Position numbers and translations under genes: made by a program. Below, piece by piece: positions 8,724-17,919 of a DNA stretch of 64,000 bases. The notes below the pieces were generated by a model. The model saw nothing but the letters and a program-made list of their open reading frames with translations. It did not search any database and had not been told where the DNA came from. Each line of letters begins with the position of its first letter. The first letter of the stretch is position 1. The stretch is from AV69 sp963742315 (GTDB lineage Bacteria; Verrucomicrobiota; Verrucomicrobiia; Chthoniobacterales; UBA10450): positions 62,001-126,000 of the forward strand of contig CAVULE010000013.1 of the NCBI GenBank assembly GCA_963742315.1, in the 5' to 3' direction.

Positions 8724-8808
8724 GTCAGCCCGAGCGTAAGTCGAGGGATCCCGTGAAGTTACCTTAAAGCTTACACAGCGGGATCCCTCGACTTGCGCCC
8801 GGGATGAC
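8724..8808 (+). repeat. palindromic repeat E3 (GTCATCCCGAGC family)
   Basis: Left arm contains CCCGAGCGTAAGTCGAGGGA; right arm GGGATCCCTCGACTTGCGCC ending GGGATGAC. Loop core CCTTAAAGCTTACAC is shared with E1 and E2. Unlike E1 it lies between divergent genes (nusA and the GT39 gene), so a terminator role cannot explain every copy. The rest of the 8580-8864 gap must hold promoters for both directions, but I cannot assign boxes confidently. Confidence 0.8.
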
Positions 8809-8864
8809 GAGGTGATTGTGAAAATCCGTTGGCAACCGCCGCTCCCGCCGTGAAAATCGCAACT

Positions 8865-10349
8865 ATGCCTCAACCCAGACCCGGACGCCGGACCTGGCGA
8901 AAGATTTTTATCGCCAAATGGTGGCAACGCCGCCGGATCCATCTCGTAATTTTGGTTTGGGCGGCCATTTACCTGCCCGGTCTTGGGTCGCTCGAAATTC
9001 GTGGGGAAGAAGGCCGGCGAATTTTGCCTGCTGTTACCATGTTGCAAACCGGCAATTACCTTGTGCCGCGTGTTGGAAGCGAGCCCTACTTTCGCAAACC
9101 GCCGTTGGTGAACTGGATCGTGGCCGCTTCTTTCAAGCTGACCGGAGTTCGCAGCGAATGGACGGCGCGTCTTCCCTCAGCCCTGGCGATTTTGGCGGTC
9201 GCGCTCACTTTCGCCACGCGCGGGCGCCGCGCGCTGGGAACGACGGGATCGTTGCTGGCGGCGATGGTCTGGTTGGTTAACGCCGGGAATATTGAAAAAG
9301 GTCGTTTGATCGAAATCGAAGCCATCTACGTCTCGTTAACTGCGCTTGCCTTTATTTTTTGGATCGCAGCCTATCGCGCGGAAGAAACAGGAAAAAAACT
9401 GTGGTTGCTGCCCGCAATTTTCCTCGGGCTGGCCATGCTGGCGAAAGGTCCGCTTCCGCATCTACTCTTCTTTTACGGGCCGGTGGTCGCGTTGCTCTGG
9501 AATGATCGGAAGCTGGCGCTGCTCGCAACCCGCGACCATTTCATCGCCCTCGTCGTCATGTTCGGAATGTTTGCTGCCTGGGCGCTACCGGCCTTTCTGT
9601 TGTCAGATTCGGCGCGCGTGGCGTCCATCTGGTCGCGACAATATACCGGCCGCGTTTCCGGCAGCGGATTCCAATTTTCTTCCTGGATCATGAACATTCC
9701 GCGCGGTCTCGTTTATTTCCTGCCGTGGTTGCCGCTGGCATTTCTTCAATTCGATGAGCCAGCGGAATTACGCCGCCGCCATTTTGTTCTTTTGCTCGGC
9801 GTCGCTGTCCCATTCGTGCTGGTCAACGTAATCCCCGGTGCCTTGCCTCGTTATGCCATGCCTGCGCTCGGTCCAGCGGCATGGTGGTTCGGCGAATTAT
9901 TGACGCAGGAGAACCTGCATTGGCCGCCTTGGCTCTCCGGCAAAACGTTTCCTCCACGCTTGCGTAACAAGATTGTCGCCGTCGTCGTCGGAATCGCCTG
10001 CATTGCGCTGTTGGTTTATGGCCTGATTGCAGTCCCGTTTTTGCGCAAACACGAAAAGGTTCGCCAACACGCGCGGCAAATCGATGCCATCATTCCCCCG
10101 AGCGTCCCGCTCTACGCCGTCAATCCCAAGTACCAGCCCTATTTGTTCTATGTCCACGCGCCCATTCGCTATGTCAGCAGGATTGAGCAACTACCGGCCG
10201 ATACAAAATTTTTCCTGGTGCAGGGCGAGAATGAAACAGAAGCAGAGACGACAAGGCATTGGTCGCCCGGCCGGCCCCAGCTGGTCTTGCGCATCATTGA
10301 TTATCGCGAGCACGAGGCGATTATTTTTTCTGTTCCATCCTCGCGCTGA
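8865..10349 (+). CDS. ArnT-like glycosyltransferase family 39 membrane protein
   Basis: About 494 residues with roughly 10-12 hydrophobic segments. The first periplasmic loop has LEIRGEEGRRILPAVTMLQT followed by PYFRKPPLVNWI, the acidic-pair region typical of GT39/ArnT/PMT-type enzymes. These transfer a sugar from a polyprenyl-phosphate donor to lipid A, protein or another lipid-linked acceptor on the outer face of the inner membrane; the acceptor cannot be told here. ATG 8865 is preferred over TTG 8829. The C-terminal soluble part (about 395-494) is short. The gene stands alone ahead of the efflux operon. Confidence 0.85.
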   Translation: MPQPRPGRRTWRKIFIAKWWQRRRIHLVILVWAAIYLPGLGSLEIRGEEGRRILPAVTMLQTGNYLVPRVGSEPYFRKPPLVNWIVAASFKLTGVRSEWTARLPSALAILAVALTFATRGRRALGTTGSLLAAMVWLVNAGNIEKGRLIEIEAIYVSLTALAFIFWIAAYRAEETGKKLWLLPAIFLGLAMLAKGPLPHLLFFYGPVVALLWNDRKLALLATRDHFIALVVMFGMFAAWALPAFLLSDSARVASIWSRQYTGRVSGSGFQFSSWIMNIPRGLVYFLPWLPLAFLQFDEPAELRRRHFVLLLGVAVPFVLVNVIPGALPRYAMPALGPAAWWFGELLTQENLHWPPWLSGKTFPPRLRNKIVAVVVGIACIALLVYGLIAVPFLRKHEKVRQHARQIDAIIPPSVPLYAVNPKYQPYLFYVHAPIRYVSRIEQLPADTKFFLVQGENETEAETTRHWSPGRPQLVLRIIDYREHEAIIFSVPSSR

Positions 10350-10393
10350 TCCTGGTTGACAATGGCTGGCAAAGGTCTTGCTTAAAAGGTTAA

Positions 10394-10413
10394 ATCGTTA
10401 GCCTGCTAACGAT
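10394..10413. promoter_or_regulatory. perfect palindrome, likely operator of the MarR-type regulator
   Basis: Nine-base arms ATCGTTAGC and GCTAACGAT separated by CT, 12 bases before the marR start. Size, symmetry and TTAGC/GCTAA half-sites fit MarR-family operators, and an autoregulated marR-efflux operon would need a site here. Confidence 0.7.
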
Positions 10414-10425
10414 CCTCCGCATTTC

Positions 10426-10893
10426 ATGAAGAAATTTGACCCCGAGACCTTTGGGCCCCTTCTCGGCGGTACCGCCAGGGCCTGGCAGATGAAGCTCGAT
10501 CAGCGACTCAAGCCGATGGGCCTGAGCCAGGCAAAATGGCGCACTTTAATCCATCTTTCCCGCGCACCCGAACCTCTCACCCAATCGCAGATTGCGGAAC
10601 GCACCGGCATCGAAGAGCCAACCCTGGTGAGTTTGCTTCACCGCCTGGAAAAAGAAGGGTGGGTCGTGCGCAAGAATTCAGCGCGCGATCGCCGATGCAA
10701 AACCGTGCATTTGCAACCTCGGACCGAGCGCGTAATCAATCGGATTAATGCGACCGCGCTCAAGCTGCGTCACGAGTTGATTAACGACATTCCAACCCGC
10801 GACATGGAAGTGTGCATGCGTGTGCTGAATCATGTGCGCGAACGGATCGATCGCGCGCCCGGCACCAATGGAGACAGAGGGAGACACAAATGA
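10426..10893 (+). CDS. MarR family transcriptional regulator of the efflux operon
   Basis: 155 residues with the winged-helix core: helix-turn-helix LTQSQIAERTGIEEPTLVSL (about 51-70) and the wing NSARDRRCKTVHL (about 83-95), flanked by dimerisation helices. MarR proteins dimerise and repress until a phenolic or drug-like ligand binds. The gene overlaps the adaptor gene by 4 bases (ATGA) and has a palindromic site just upstream, so autorepression of the whole three-gene operon is the natural reading. The inducing ligand is unknown. Confidence 0.92.
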   Translation: MKKFDPETFGPLLGGTARAWQMKLDQRLKPMGLSQAKWRTLIHLSRAPEPLTQSQIAERTGIEEPTLVSLLHRLEKEGWVVRKNSARDRRCKTVHLQPRTERVINRINATALKLRHELINDIPTRDMEVCMRVLNHVRERIDRAPGTNGDRGRHK

Positions 10894-12071
10894 GCACGAT
10901 GGCTGACGTAAATACCGCCATGCGTGAGCGTGTCACACACCTTGAACGACGTTATGGTCGCAAGCGCGTTTATCTCGTAAGTGGGTTTGTCGCGCTTCTC
11001 TTTGCGCTTTTGGCAATTCGCGCCATTACAAGCCGGCAGAAAGCAGCGCCGCCACCGCCAGTCCGTCCCGTTTTGGTTGCGAAGGTGACCAGCAAAGACG
11101 TTCCACTCTATTTGGATGAAATCGGAACCTGTGCCGCCTACGAGACTGTGCAGGTGCAGGCGCAGGTGGCCGGACAAATCATGACGCGCGATTTCCAGGA
11201 TGGTGCCGATGTAAAGAAAGGCGATCCGCTTTTCACCATCGATCCGCGCCCATATCAAGCGGCTGTCGATCAAGCGAAAGCGCAAGCGGCGTTGGACCAG
11301 GTAACGTTGAAGCGACAGACTGATTTGCGGTCGAAGGGTGTTAACGCCCCGCAGGATTACGACCTGGCAGTGGCAAACGCGCAAAAATCGCAGGCGGCGG
11401 CCGAGGCAGCTCAGGTGAATCTCGATTTTTGTTACATCAAATCGCCCATCAACGGACGCGTGGGTTTGCGCAACGTGGACATCGGCAATTTGGTCGGTCC
11501 CACGAGTCCGCCACTAGTCGCGATTCAAGGTCTCGATCCGATTTACACTGATTTCACGGTGGCGGAGACAGACTTGGCCTTAGTGAGGAAGTATCTCGGG
11601 GGACCAAACGTAAAGGTCCAAACGTATTCGCCCGATGAAAAAAGAGCGCCGCGAATGGGTGATTTGTATTTCATCGACACCGCCGTCCAGCCCGGATCGG
11701 GAACGGTGAAAGCGCGCGGGGTAACGCCAAATCCGGACCACGCGTTTTGGCCGTCGGAATTCGTGCGCGTCCGTTTCATTCTCGACACGATCAAGGACGC
11801 GCGGCTGGTCCCATCACAAGCGGTGCAGATTAGCCAAAGAGGACCGTTCATATTTGTGTTGAAGCCGGACAACACAGTGGATCTTCGTCCGGTAAAACCC
11901 GGACAGCGGCAAGACGGCGATCTCATGGTCGTCGAAAGTGGAGTTCAGCCCGGCGAAACAGTCGTCGTGACCGGACAACTCGCGCTTGCTGCTGGAACAA
12001 AGGTTGATCCGAAGCCTTACGCACCGAATTCGCCCGCTAATCAGGACGGCGCCCCAAAGAGCACAATGTAA
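10890..12071 (+). CDS. RND efflux periplasmic adaptor (membrane fusion protein)
   Basis: About 393 residues from ATG 10890, which overlaps the marR stop and follows a GGAGAC/AGAGGGAG purine run. One N-terminal membrane anchor (about residues 25-43) is followed by the HlyD/AcrA pattern: first lipoyl half (VQVQAQVAGQI), a short alpha-hairpin (QAAVDQAKAQAALDQVTL...), second lipoyl half (CYIKSPINGRVGLRNVDIGN), then beta-barrel and membrane-proximal domains. It bridges the inner-membrane pump to an outer-membrane channel. No tolC-like gene follows, so the channel must be encoded elsewhere. Confidence 0.94.
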   Translation: MSTMADVNTAMRERVTHLERRYGRKRVYLVSGFVALLFALLAIRAITSRQKAAPPPPVRPVLVAKVTSKDVPLYLDEIGTCAAYETVQVQAQVAGQIMTRDFQDGADVKKGDPLFTIDPRPYQAAVDQAKAQAALDQVTLKRQTDLRSKGVNAPQDYDLAVANAQKSQAAAEAAQVNLDFCYIKSPINGRVGLRNVDIGNLVGPTSPPLVAIQGLDPIYTDFTVAETDLALVRKYLGGPNVKVQTYSPDEKRAPRMGDLYFIDTAVQPGSGTVKARGVTPNPDHAFWPSEFVRVRFILDTIKDARLVPSQAVQISQRGPFIFVLKPDNTVDLRPVKPGQRQDGDLMVVESGVQPGETVVVTGQLALAAGTKVDPKPYAPNSPANQDGAPKSTM

Positions 12072-12077
12072 TTGTCC

Positions 12078-15000
12078 ATGGATCACGGGGACGAACACGA
12101 CGACTCGGGTAATGGCGAACGCGAATCGCGAGATCAAAATCGCCTAAGATCGACATCCGACGGCGGAACGCCGCAATCGCCAAAGTTAGTTTCGGTCAAA
12201 GGCACTGGACTTTCCGGTCCATTTATTCGCCGGCCGGTGATGACGGTGTTGCTGACACTTTCAGTGATCGTCGCCGGAATTGCGACCTACAACAAACTCG
12301 CCGTTAACGATCTCCCAGCGGTCGATTATCCGATCATTCAAGTGACCTGTGCGTATCCGGGCGCCGATCCGGTGACGATGGCCAACAACATCGCTACGCC
12401 GCTCGAGAAACAATTTCTCCAGATCCCCGGCCTCGACGTCATCACCAGCCAAAGCACGCAGGGCAACACGTCACTGACTCTTCAATTTGTTCTGAGCAAA
12501 AGCATCACTGACGCGGCCACCGATGTGCAGGCCGCCATCCAGCGCGCGACCGGCAAATTGCCGGTCGATTTGCCGAGTCCGCCGACGTTTACCAAAACGA
12601 ACCCGAACGATCAGGCAGTTTATCTGGTCGGATTCATGTCGGACACGCTGACCGACGGCGATCTATATAAATACGCCTCCACCGTAGTGGCGCAGCGGAT
12701 GTCGATCTTGCCAGGCGTTTCGCAAGTTAACATCTACGGCGTTCAAGGCGCGATCCGAATCAAAGCCGATCCGGCCGCACTGGCTGCCCGCGGATTAACC
12801 ATGGATGATCTGGCTAATGCGATTCAAGCGGGAACGGTTTACTCCGGCGCAGGCCAATTCGATGGCCCGCATCGCACGTTTGTCCTGCAGCCGAACGGGC
12901 AGATCGACCAGGCGGAAGGTTATCGCAATTTGATCGTCGCTCGGAACAAGGACCGTTCGCCGGTCTATTTGCGCGATATTGCCGAAGTAAAACAAAGTGT
13001 GCAGGACGAGCGCACTTCCCGCTTCTTCTGGGTGCGTGGATTCAAGTCCCCGCCCGGATCCACCGTTGTCCTCGCGGTTTCGCGGCAGGCGGGCGCGAAT
13101 GCTGTCGAAGTTGCGAATTCAGTGAAAGCGCTTTTTCCCGAGCTGCGCGCGAGCCTGCCGGGATCGATTTCCTTCATCCCGGTGTTCGATCGTTCGCAAA
13201 CAATCGTGAATTCGGTGCACGACGTGCGGACGACCCTGATGATCGCGTTCGTGCTGGTAGTGATGGTGATCTACGTTTTTCTCGGCCGCGCCACCGACAC
13301 GCTGATTCCGGCTGTCGCCCTGCCGCTTTCGTTGCTGCTCACCTTTGCCGTGATGTACATGCTCGGCTTCTCCATTAACAACCTCACTTTGATGGCGCTC
13401 ACTCTGGCCATCGGATTTTTGGTCGACGACGCGATCGTCTTTTTAGAAAACGTGATTCGCCGCGCCGAGCATGGCGAATCCATTCTAAAAGCGGCTTATA
13501 ACACCGCCGGGGAAATTTCCTTCACCATTCTATCGATGACACTTTCGCTGGCGGCGGTGTTTATTCCGCTGGTTTTCCTCCCGGGATTGCTCGGCCGGAT
13601 TTTTCAGGAATTTTCGATTACGATCATCGTGGCGATTCTCGCCTCCGGTATTGTCTCGCTGACGCTCACGCCCTTGATGTGCGCGCGCATTCTGGGTGAA
13701 CGCAAGGCCGGACACAAACGCGCCCGAATGGAAAAATGGACCGGCGATTTCATCCAGCGCGTGATAGCCGCGTACAGCCGGGCCTTGGACAAATTCCTGG
13801 ACCGGGCGTGGCTGACAATTCCGATTTTGCTCGGCTGTATTATCGGCCTTGGCTTTTTCTTCACCCGCTTGCCTTTTACCTTGCTACCGGTCGGAGACAG
13901 CGGTTCAGCGCGCGGCGTTTTCATCGCGCAGGAAGGTGCGTCGCCGGAGCAAATGCGCGCTTTTCAGAAGCTGGTGAATCAAAAAATCCAAGAGGAGCCG
14001 AGCGTCGCAGAGTTTTTCACGATTGCTGCTTCGGCACAACGCAGCGCTGCATCCCAGGGAATCATTTTTTGCGTATTCAAACCGCGCGCGGAACGCGACC
14101 CAATTGAGCAATGTCTGTTGCGCTTGCAAAAATCGATTAGCACGATTCCGGGAATCACCGCGGTGATTACGCCGCAACCGGTTTTGCAAATTAACGTTGG
14201 CGCGACGAACCAAACGCAAGGCCAGTACGCCTACACTCTTAGCGGGATCGTTCCGGAAGATGTTTACAAGGCAGCCGATCAAATGATGGCGAAGTTGCGC
14301 CAGTTCAAAGGATTCGCATCGGTGCGTTCCGATTACTACAACAGCACGCCGAACCTCACCGTCAACATTGACCGCGAGCGCGCAGCGACCTACGGCGTTT
14401 CAACCTCGGCGATTCAAAGTATATTAAAAAACGCTTACTCACAAAACTACGTCTATTTAATCAAGCAGCCGGACGATCAATATCAGGTCATCCTCGAAGT
14501 AAAAGATAACGAACGCGCCACACCGGCGGATCTCAATAATCTGTACGTGCGCGGCAACACGGGAAGCACAATTACTCAAGGTGGCGGCACGAGTGCCGGC
14601 GGTATCACCACGACAACTGGAACTGCTTCCGATCTTGTTCCGTTGCGTGCGGTAACATCGACAAAGCAGGTAGTCGGACCGCAGGCCGTGAATCACTTCG
14701 ATCAGTTCACCAGCGTCACGATCAATTTCAATTTGTTGCCGGGCGAGGCGATCGGCAACGCGACGAAGTTCATCGAAGATTCGTTCGCGCAAGTGCATCA
14801 GGAATTGCCGAGCGTGCAATCCACTTTCCAAGGCGAAGCGCTCGTCTTTCGCCAGCTTTTCCGCGCTCTGCCGTTGCTTTTAATCGGCGCGATCTTCGTG
14901 ATGTATGTGATTCTGGGAATTCTTTACGAAAGCTACGTCCATCCAATCACGGTCTTGTTTCCAGCGATCGTGCCTGCGGTGGTAGGCGGCTTGGCGACGT

Positions 15001-15458
15001 TGTGGATTTTTGGATCGACTTTGTCGCTCTACAGTGTGATCGGACTCTTTCTGTTGCTCGGCATCGTCAAAAAGAATGGGATCATGGTTGTCGATTTCGC
15101 TTTGCAACGAATCGATGAAGGTTGGGACCTGCGTTCAGCAATTCATGAAGCGAGTGTCGAACGATTTCGCCCGATCATGATGACTACCCTCTCCGCGCTA
15201 ATGGGTGCGATTCCCCTCGCGCTCGGTTTTGGTCAGGATGCTTCGTCGCGACGTCCGCTCGGTCTGGTTATTGTCGGCGGCCTGATCTTTTCGCAAATGG
15301 TGACGCTGTTTGTTACGCCGGTGATCTATCTCTGGCTCGAGTGGTTTCAGGAGCATGTCCTTGATCGCGTTCCATTCCTACGTAGCGCTCACTTTCACGA
15401 ACACGAGTTCACGCACAAACCTGATGTTCGTCATCCCGCTCCGGCCACGACCAGCTAG
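12078..15458 (+). CDS. RND multidrug efflux permease (AcrB/MdtB type)
   Basis: About 1126 residues, typical HAE1-RND length plus short N- and C-terminal extensions. The two repeats each have one helix, a large periplasmic loop and a bundle of helices. Proton-relay residues are visible as the Asp pair in IGFLVDDAIVFLEN (TM4) and the Lys in GIVKKNGIMVVDFA (TM10). The first periplasmic loop has YPGADPVTMANNIATPLE. ATG 12078 is preferred to TTG 12072. A ~40-residue charged N-terminal extension precedes FIRRPVMT, where most homologues start. Substrates cannot be predicted from sequence alone. Confidence 0.95.
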   Translation: MDHGDEHDDSGNGERESRDQNRLRSTSDGGTPQSPKLVSVKGTGLSGPFIRRPVMTVLLTLSVIVAGIATYNKLAVNDLPAVDYPIIQVTCAYPGADPVTMANNIATPLEKQFLQIPGLDVITSQSTQGNTSLTLQFVLSKSITDAATDVQAAIQRATGKLPVDLPSPPTFTKTNPNDQAVYLVGFMSDTLTDGDLYKYASTVVAQRMSILPGVSQVNIYGVQGAIRIKADPAALAARGLTMDDLANAIQAGTVYSGAGQFDGPHRTFVLQPNGQIDQAEGYRNLIVARNKDRSPVYLRDIAEVKQSVQDERTSRFFWVRGFKSPPGSTVVLAVSRQAGANAVEVANSVKALFPELRASLPGSISFIPVFDRSQTIVNSVHDVRTTLMIAFVLVVMVIYVFLGRATDTLIPAVALPLSLLLTFAVMYMLGFSINNLTLMALTLAIGFLVDDAIVFLENVIRRAEHGESILKAAYNTAGEISFTILSMTLSLAAVFIPLVFLPGLLGRIFQEFSITIIVAILASGIVSLTLTPLMCARILGERKAGHKRARMEKWTGDFIQRVIAAYSRALDKFLDRAWLTIPILLGCIIGLGFFFTRLPFTLLPVGDSGSARGVFIAQEGASPEQMRAFQKLVNQKIQEEPSVAEFFTIAASAQRSAASQGIIFCVFKPRAERDPIEQCLLRLQKSISTIPGITAVITPQPVLQINVGATNQTQGQYAYTLSGIVPEDVYKAADQMMAKLRQFKGFASVRSDYYNSTPNLTVNIDRERAATYGVSTSAIQSILKNAYSQNYVYLIKQPDDQYQVILEVKDNERATPADLNNLYVRGNTGSTITQGGGTSAGGITTTTGTASDLVPLRAVTSTKQVVGPQAVNHFDQFTSVTINFNLLPGEAIGNATKFIEDSFAQVHQELPSVQSTFQGEALVFRQLFRALPLLLIGAIFVMYVILGILYESYVHPITVLFPAIVPAVVGGLATLWIFGSTLSLYSVIGLFLLLGIVKKNGIMVVDFALQRIDEGWDLRSAIHEASVERFRPIMMTTLSALMGAIPLALGFGQDASSRRPLGLVIVGGLIFSQMVTLFVTPVIYLWLEWFQEHVLDRVPFLRSAHFHEHEFTHKPDVRHPAPATTS

Positions 15459-15473
15459 GGAATCTTAAGAGAT

Positions 15474-16172
15474 TTAGGTGTTGCCCGACCTGGGAGCGGC
15501 AATCGTCTCAAAACTCAGTTCATTTGCATTGCACTTTGCAACCCCAAGGATATGATCGATCAGCGTCAAGAGCCTCCGGCCACTTTCCAGAATTTGTCGG
15601 ACATTGGCTTCCTGTTTCTCAGTCAATTCTTTCTTCAATGTGAGCAACTGGGCAAACCCCAGGATGTGGTTCATCGGGGTACGCAGCTCGTGACTGGCCC
15701 GAGAAAGAAATTCGCTCTTTGCCTGCAGTGCCTTTTCCAGTTCAGCAGTACGCTCTTCAACCCGACGCTCCAAATCGGTATTGGCGAGGCGCAAGCGTTG
15801 ATGCAGATCAAGGATGCGCATTGCCACGCGGACGCGCGCGAGGAGCCGGTCTCGTTCAAATGGTTTGCCGAGGAAATCGTCAACGCCTGAATCCATCGCG
15901 TCCAGATAATTGGCCTTTCCCGCGCGCGCCGTAATCAGGATGATGTAGGCGAAGCCCGATTCTTCTTCTGCGCGAATCCTTCGGCAAAGCTCCAACCCAT
16001 CGACACCCGGCATCATCCAATCGGAGATAACGAGCTGGTGGTGCTCGCGTTTCCAAGCCTCCCACGCTTCACACCCATTTGTGGCTTCGGTGACGCGGTG
16101 TCCCAATTCGATCAGGGTAGAGCTGAGCAAAAATCTGGCAGTACGGTCGTCATCTGCGACGAGGATATCCAT
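15474..16172 (-). CDS. receiver + HisKA protein lacking an ATPase domain
   Basis: 232 residues. A receiver domain (about 1-120) has the acidic pair ADDD, phospho-acceptor Asp in ISDWMMPGVDG and the conserved Lys in LGKPFERD. A coiled coil (RLRLANTDLERRVEERTAEL) leads into a HisKA dimerisation helix pair with SRASHELRTPMNHILGFAQ, containing the phosphorylatable His. The protein ends about 40 residues later, with no N, G1 or G2 boxes, so it cannot bind ATP by itself. It could be a truncated hybrid kinase or a phosphotransfer element that accepts phosphate from another kinase. It is convergent with the efflux operon. Confidence 0.85.
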   Translation of the reverse strand: MDILVADDDRTARFLLSSTLIELGHRVTEATNGCEAWEAWKREHHQLVISDWMMPGVDGLELCRRIRAEEESGFAYIILITARAGKANYLDAMDSGVDDFLGKPFERDRLLARVRVAMRILDLHQRLRLANTDLERRVEERTAELEKALQAKSEFLSRASHELRTPMNHILGFAQLLTLKKELTEKQEANVRQILESGRRLLTLIDHILGVAKCNANELSFETIAAPRSGNT

Positions 16173-16638
16173 TTCGAGCCCTTGGAAGCCGACTCACAAT
16201 GCACAAAGTGTACCGTTACGGTAAACTTCCTCTTGTTCACTTTGTCGGGAAATCTCCGTTCGGTGGAAAGAGGCTGTCTTCTGCGTAACTGAATGTGCCC
16301 GAGAGAAATACTTCAGTGCGACTTTTCGCGAAGGCAGTCCTCTTGGTTGGCCGCAGGTCGATGCCGCAGTCAGTTGTTCCCGGTGGCCCCGTAAATGCTC
16401 GCCTTAGGCAAAAATCAATGGCGAGGGTAACAAATTGTGATTCGCAGCTTTCCCAGTCCGGTCTCTGTTGGGGAGCTGAAGTGTTTACCCGACCGTTGCG
16501 CGAATTGGACCGATTCGCCCACGCAGGCGACCTCCCGGGGCACACGCGTTGCTTATCGATATTCGCCAGAAGGTTCCGCGTGTCCGGAGCGCCTTCACGC
16601 AACCTGTCTAAACATTGCCGACCTCCAATTCATAGCCG
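16173..16638. other. 466-base gap, no supported gene
   Basis: Divergent upstream regions of the two receiver genes. ORFs on either strand here lack family features and consistent codon use. No hairpin terminator or tRNA seen. Confidence 0.5.
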
Positions 16639-17919
16639 ATGAAAAGAATTTTCACGCCTTCCAAAAAGAAATCGATCCTGATCGTGGATGACGATCCCTT
16701 TGCCACTCAGATCTACCGGGAAGAACTCGAGGCCCAGGGATTCAAGGTTGAGGTCACGCGCGACTTTGACAGTACATTGCAGACCCTGAAGAAAGAGGTC
16801 TTTGACCTTCTAATCCTCGACCTGTGCCTGCCCGGAATAAACGTGGTCGAGCTGATCAAGAATATTCGTTCGGAATCCGCTACGCAGTCCTTACCAATCA
16901 TCGTTTTTTCAAATTCTTATCTCGGCAACTTGACGCGCGCCGCTGTGGAAGAGGGAGCAACGAAATTCGTCGCAAAAATCGACAGCACACCGGAACAAAT
17001 GATCGAACTTTTATGTGAGCTCGGAGTGAGCGCGAGCGCGACTTCCAGGGTCGGCGTTAGCGGCATGATTGAAACACCGGAGGCGAATCAGGAAAAGCTA
17101 GCGTCGAAGCTTTCGATTAACCGGCCTGAGACACTCGCGAAGCTGCGCGCTAGTTATCAAAATTTTACCAGGACGGAACGGGAAGATTTGCGTCGTACTG
17201 CACTTCTCCAGATGCACCGTCACCTTCGTTTGCTGGCGGGGGGCGCCAGCGCGCTTGCTTTCCCCAAGATTGCGCGGATGAGCACAGCTTTGGAGGCTTT
17301 GCTCGTTGAATTGTACACCGAGCCGGCAAAAATCACGCCGTCAGTCGTACGAACGGTCGCCCACTCTATTGAGACATTGGCTTGCTTAGTCGATCGCGCC
17401 GCGAATTCTCAAGACGAAGTAATAACCTCGCCAAAGATCCTAGTAGTGGACGACGAAGTTATTTCGCGCGAAACGATCTGTTCCGCCTTGGGAAGGGCCA
17501 CTTTTCAGGCCAAGAGCCTGGATGATCCGCACGCTGCGCAACGCCTCCTGGAGGGGGAACATTTCGACCTCATTTTTCTCGATGTCGAGATGCCGGGGCA
17601 AACCGGTCTCGAGTTGTGTGTGAAGATCCGCGGGATGGAGCCTAATCGGACTACTCCGATCGTTTTTGTCACTTCGCATTCTGATTTCGGAAGTCGGGCG
17701 CAATCGACTTTAAGTGGAGGAAATGATTTCATCGCGAAACCGTTCCTGCTGGTTGAGCTGGCCTTGAAAACGCTCACCTGGTTGTTTAAGGAAGTCCCGC
17801 AGCCACTCCCAATCACAAGCGTGCAAAGTGCCGTTCCGCCCAAAGCGGGTGGTCACGAATCGCAACTCACCGCGGGTCATGGCGCGCCGAAGGTCCGCCG
17901 CAGATCGTCAGCGAGATGA
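16639..17919 (+). CDS. dual-receiver response regulator with central Hpt-like domain
   Basis: 426 residues: REC1 (about 12-130; VDDDP, acceptor Asp in LLILDLCLPG, Lys in FVAKID), a helical region (about 170-250) resembling an Hpt domain (MHRHLRLLAGGASALAF), and REC2 (about 268-385; VDDE, acceptor in IFLDVEMPGQTG, Lys in FIAKPF), then a disordered basic tail. In Hpt domains the phosphorylated His sits two residues before (L/K)G or LAG; here that position is Arg, so phosphotransfer may be lost. There is no DNA-binding or enzymatic output, so it probably relays or buffers phosphate. It overlaps the next receiver gene by 4 bases (ATGA). Confidence 0.8.
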   Translation: MKRIFTPSKKKSILIVDDDPFATQIYREELEAQGFKVEVTRDFDSTLQTLKKEVFDLLILDLCLPGINVVELIKNIRSESATQSLPIIVFSNSYLGNLTRAAVEEGATKFVAKIDSTPEQMIELLCELGVSASATSRVGVSGMIETPEANQEKLASKLSINRPETLAKLRASYQNFTRTEREDLRRTALLQMHRHLRLLAGGASALAFPKIARMSTALEALLVELYTEPAKITPSVVRTVAHSIETLACLVDRAANSQDEVITSPKILVVDDEVISRETICSALGRATFQAKSLDDPHAAQRLLEGEHFDLIFLDVEMPGQTGLELCVKIRGMEPNRTTPIVFVTSHSDFGSRAQSTLSGGNDFIAKPFLLVELALKTLTWLFKEVPQPLPITSVQSAVPPKAGGHESQLTAGHGAPKVRRRSSAR

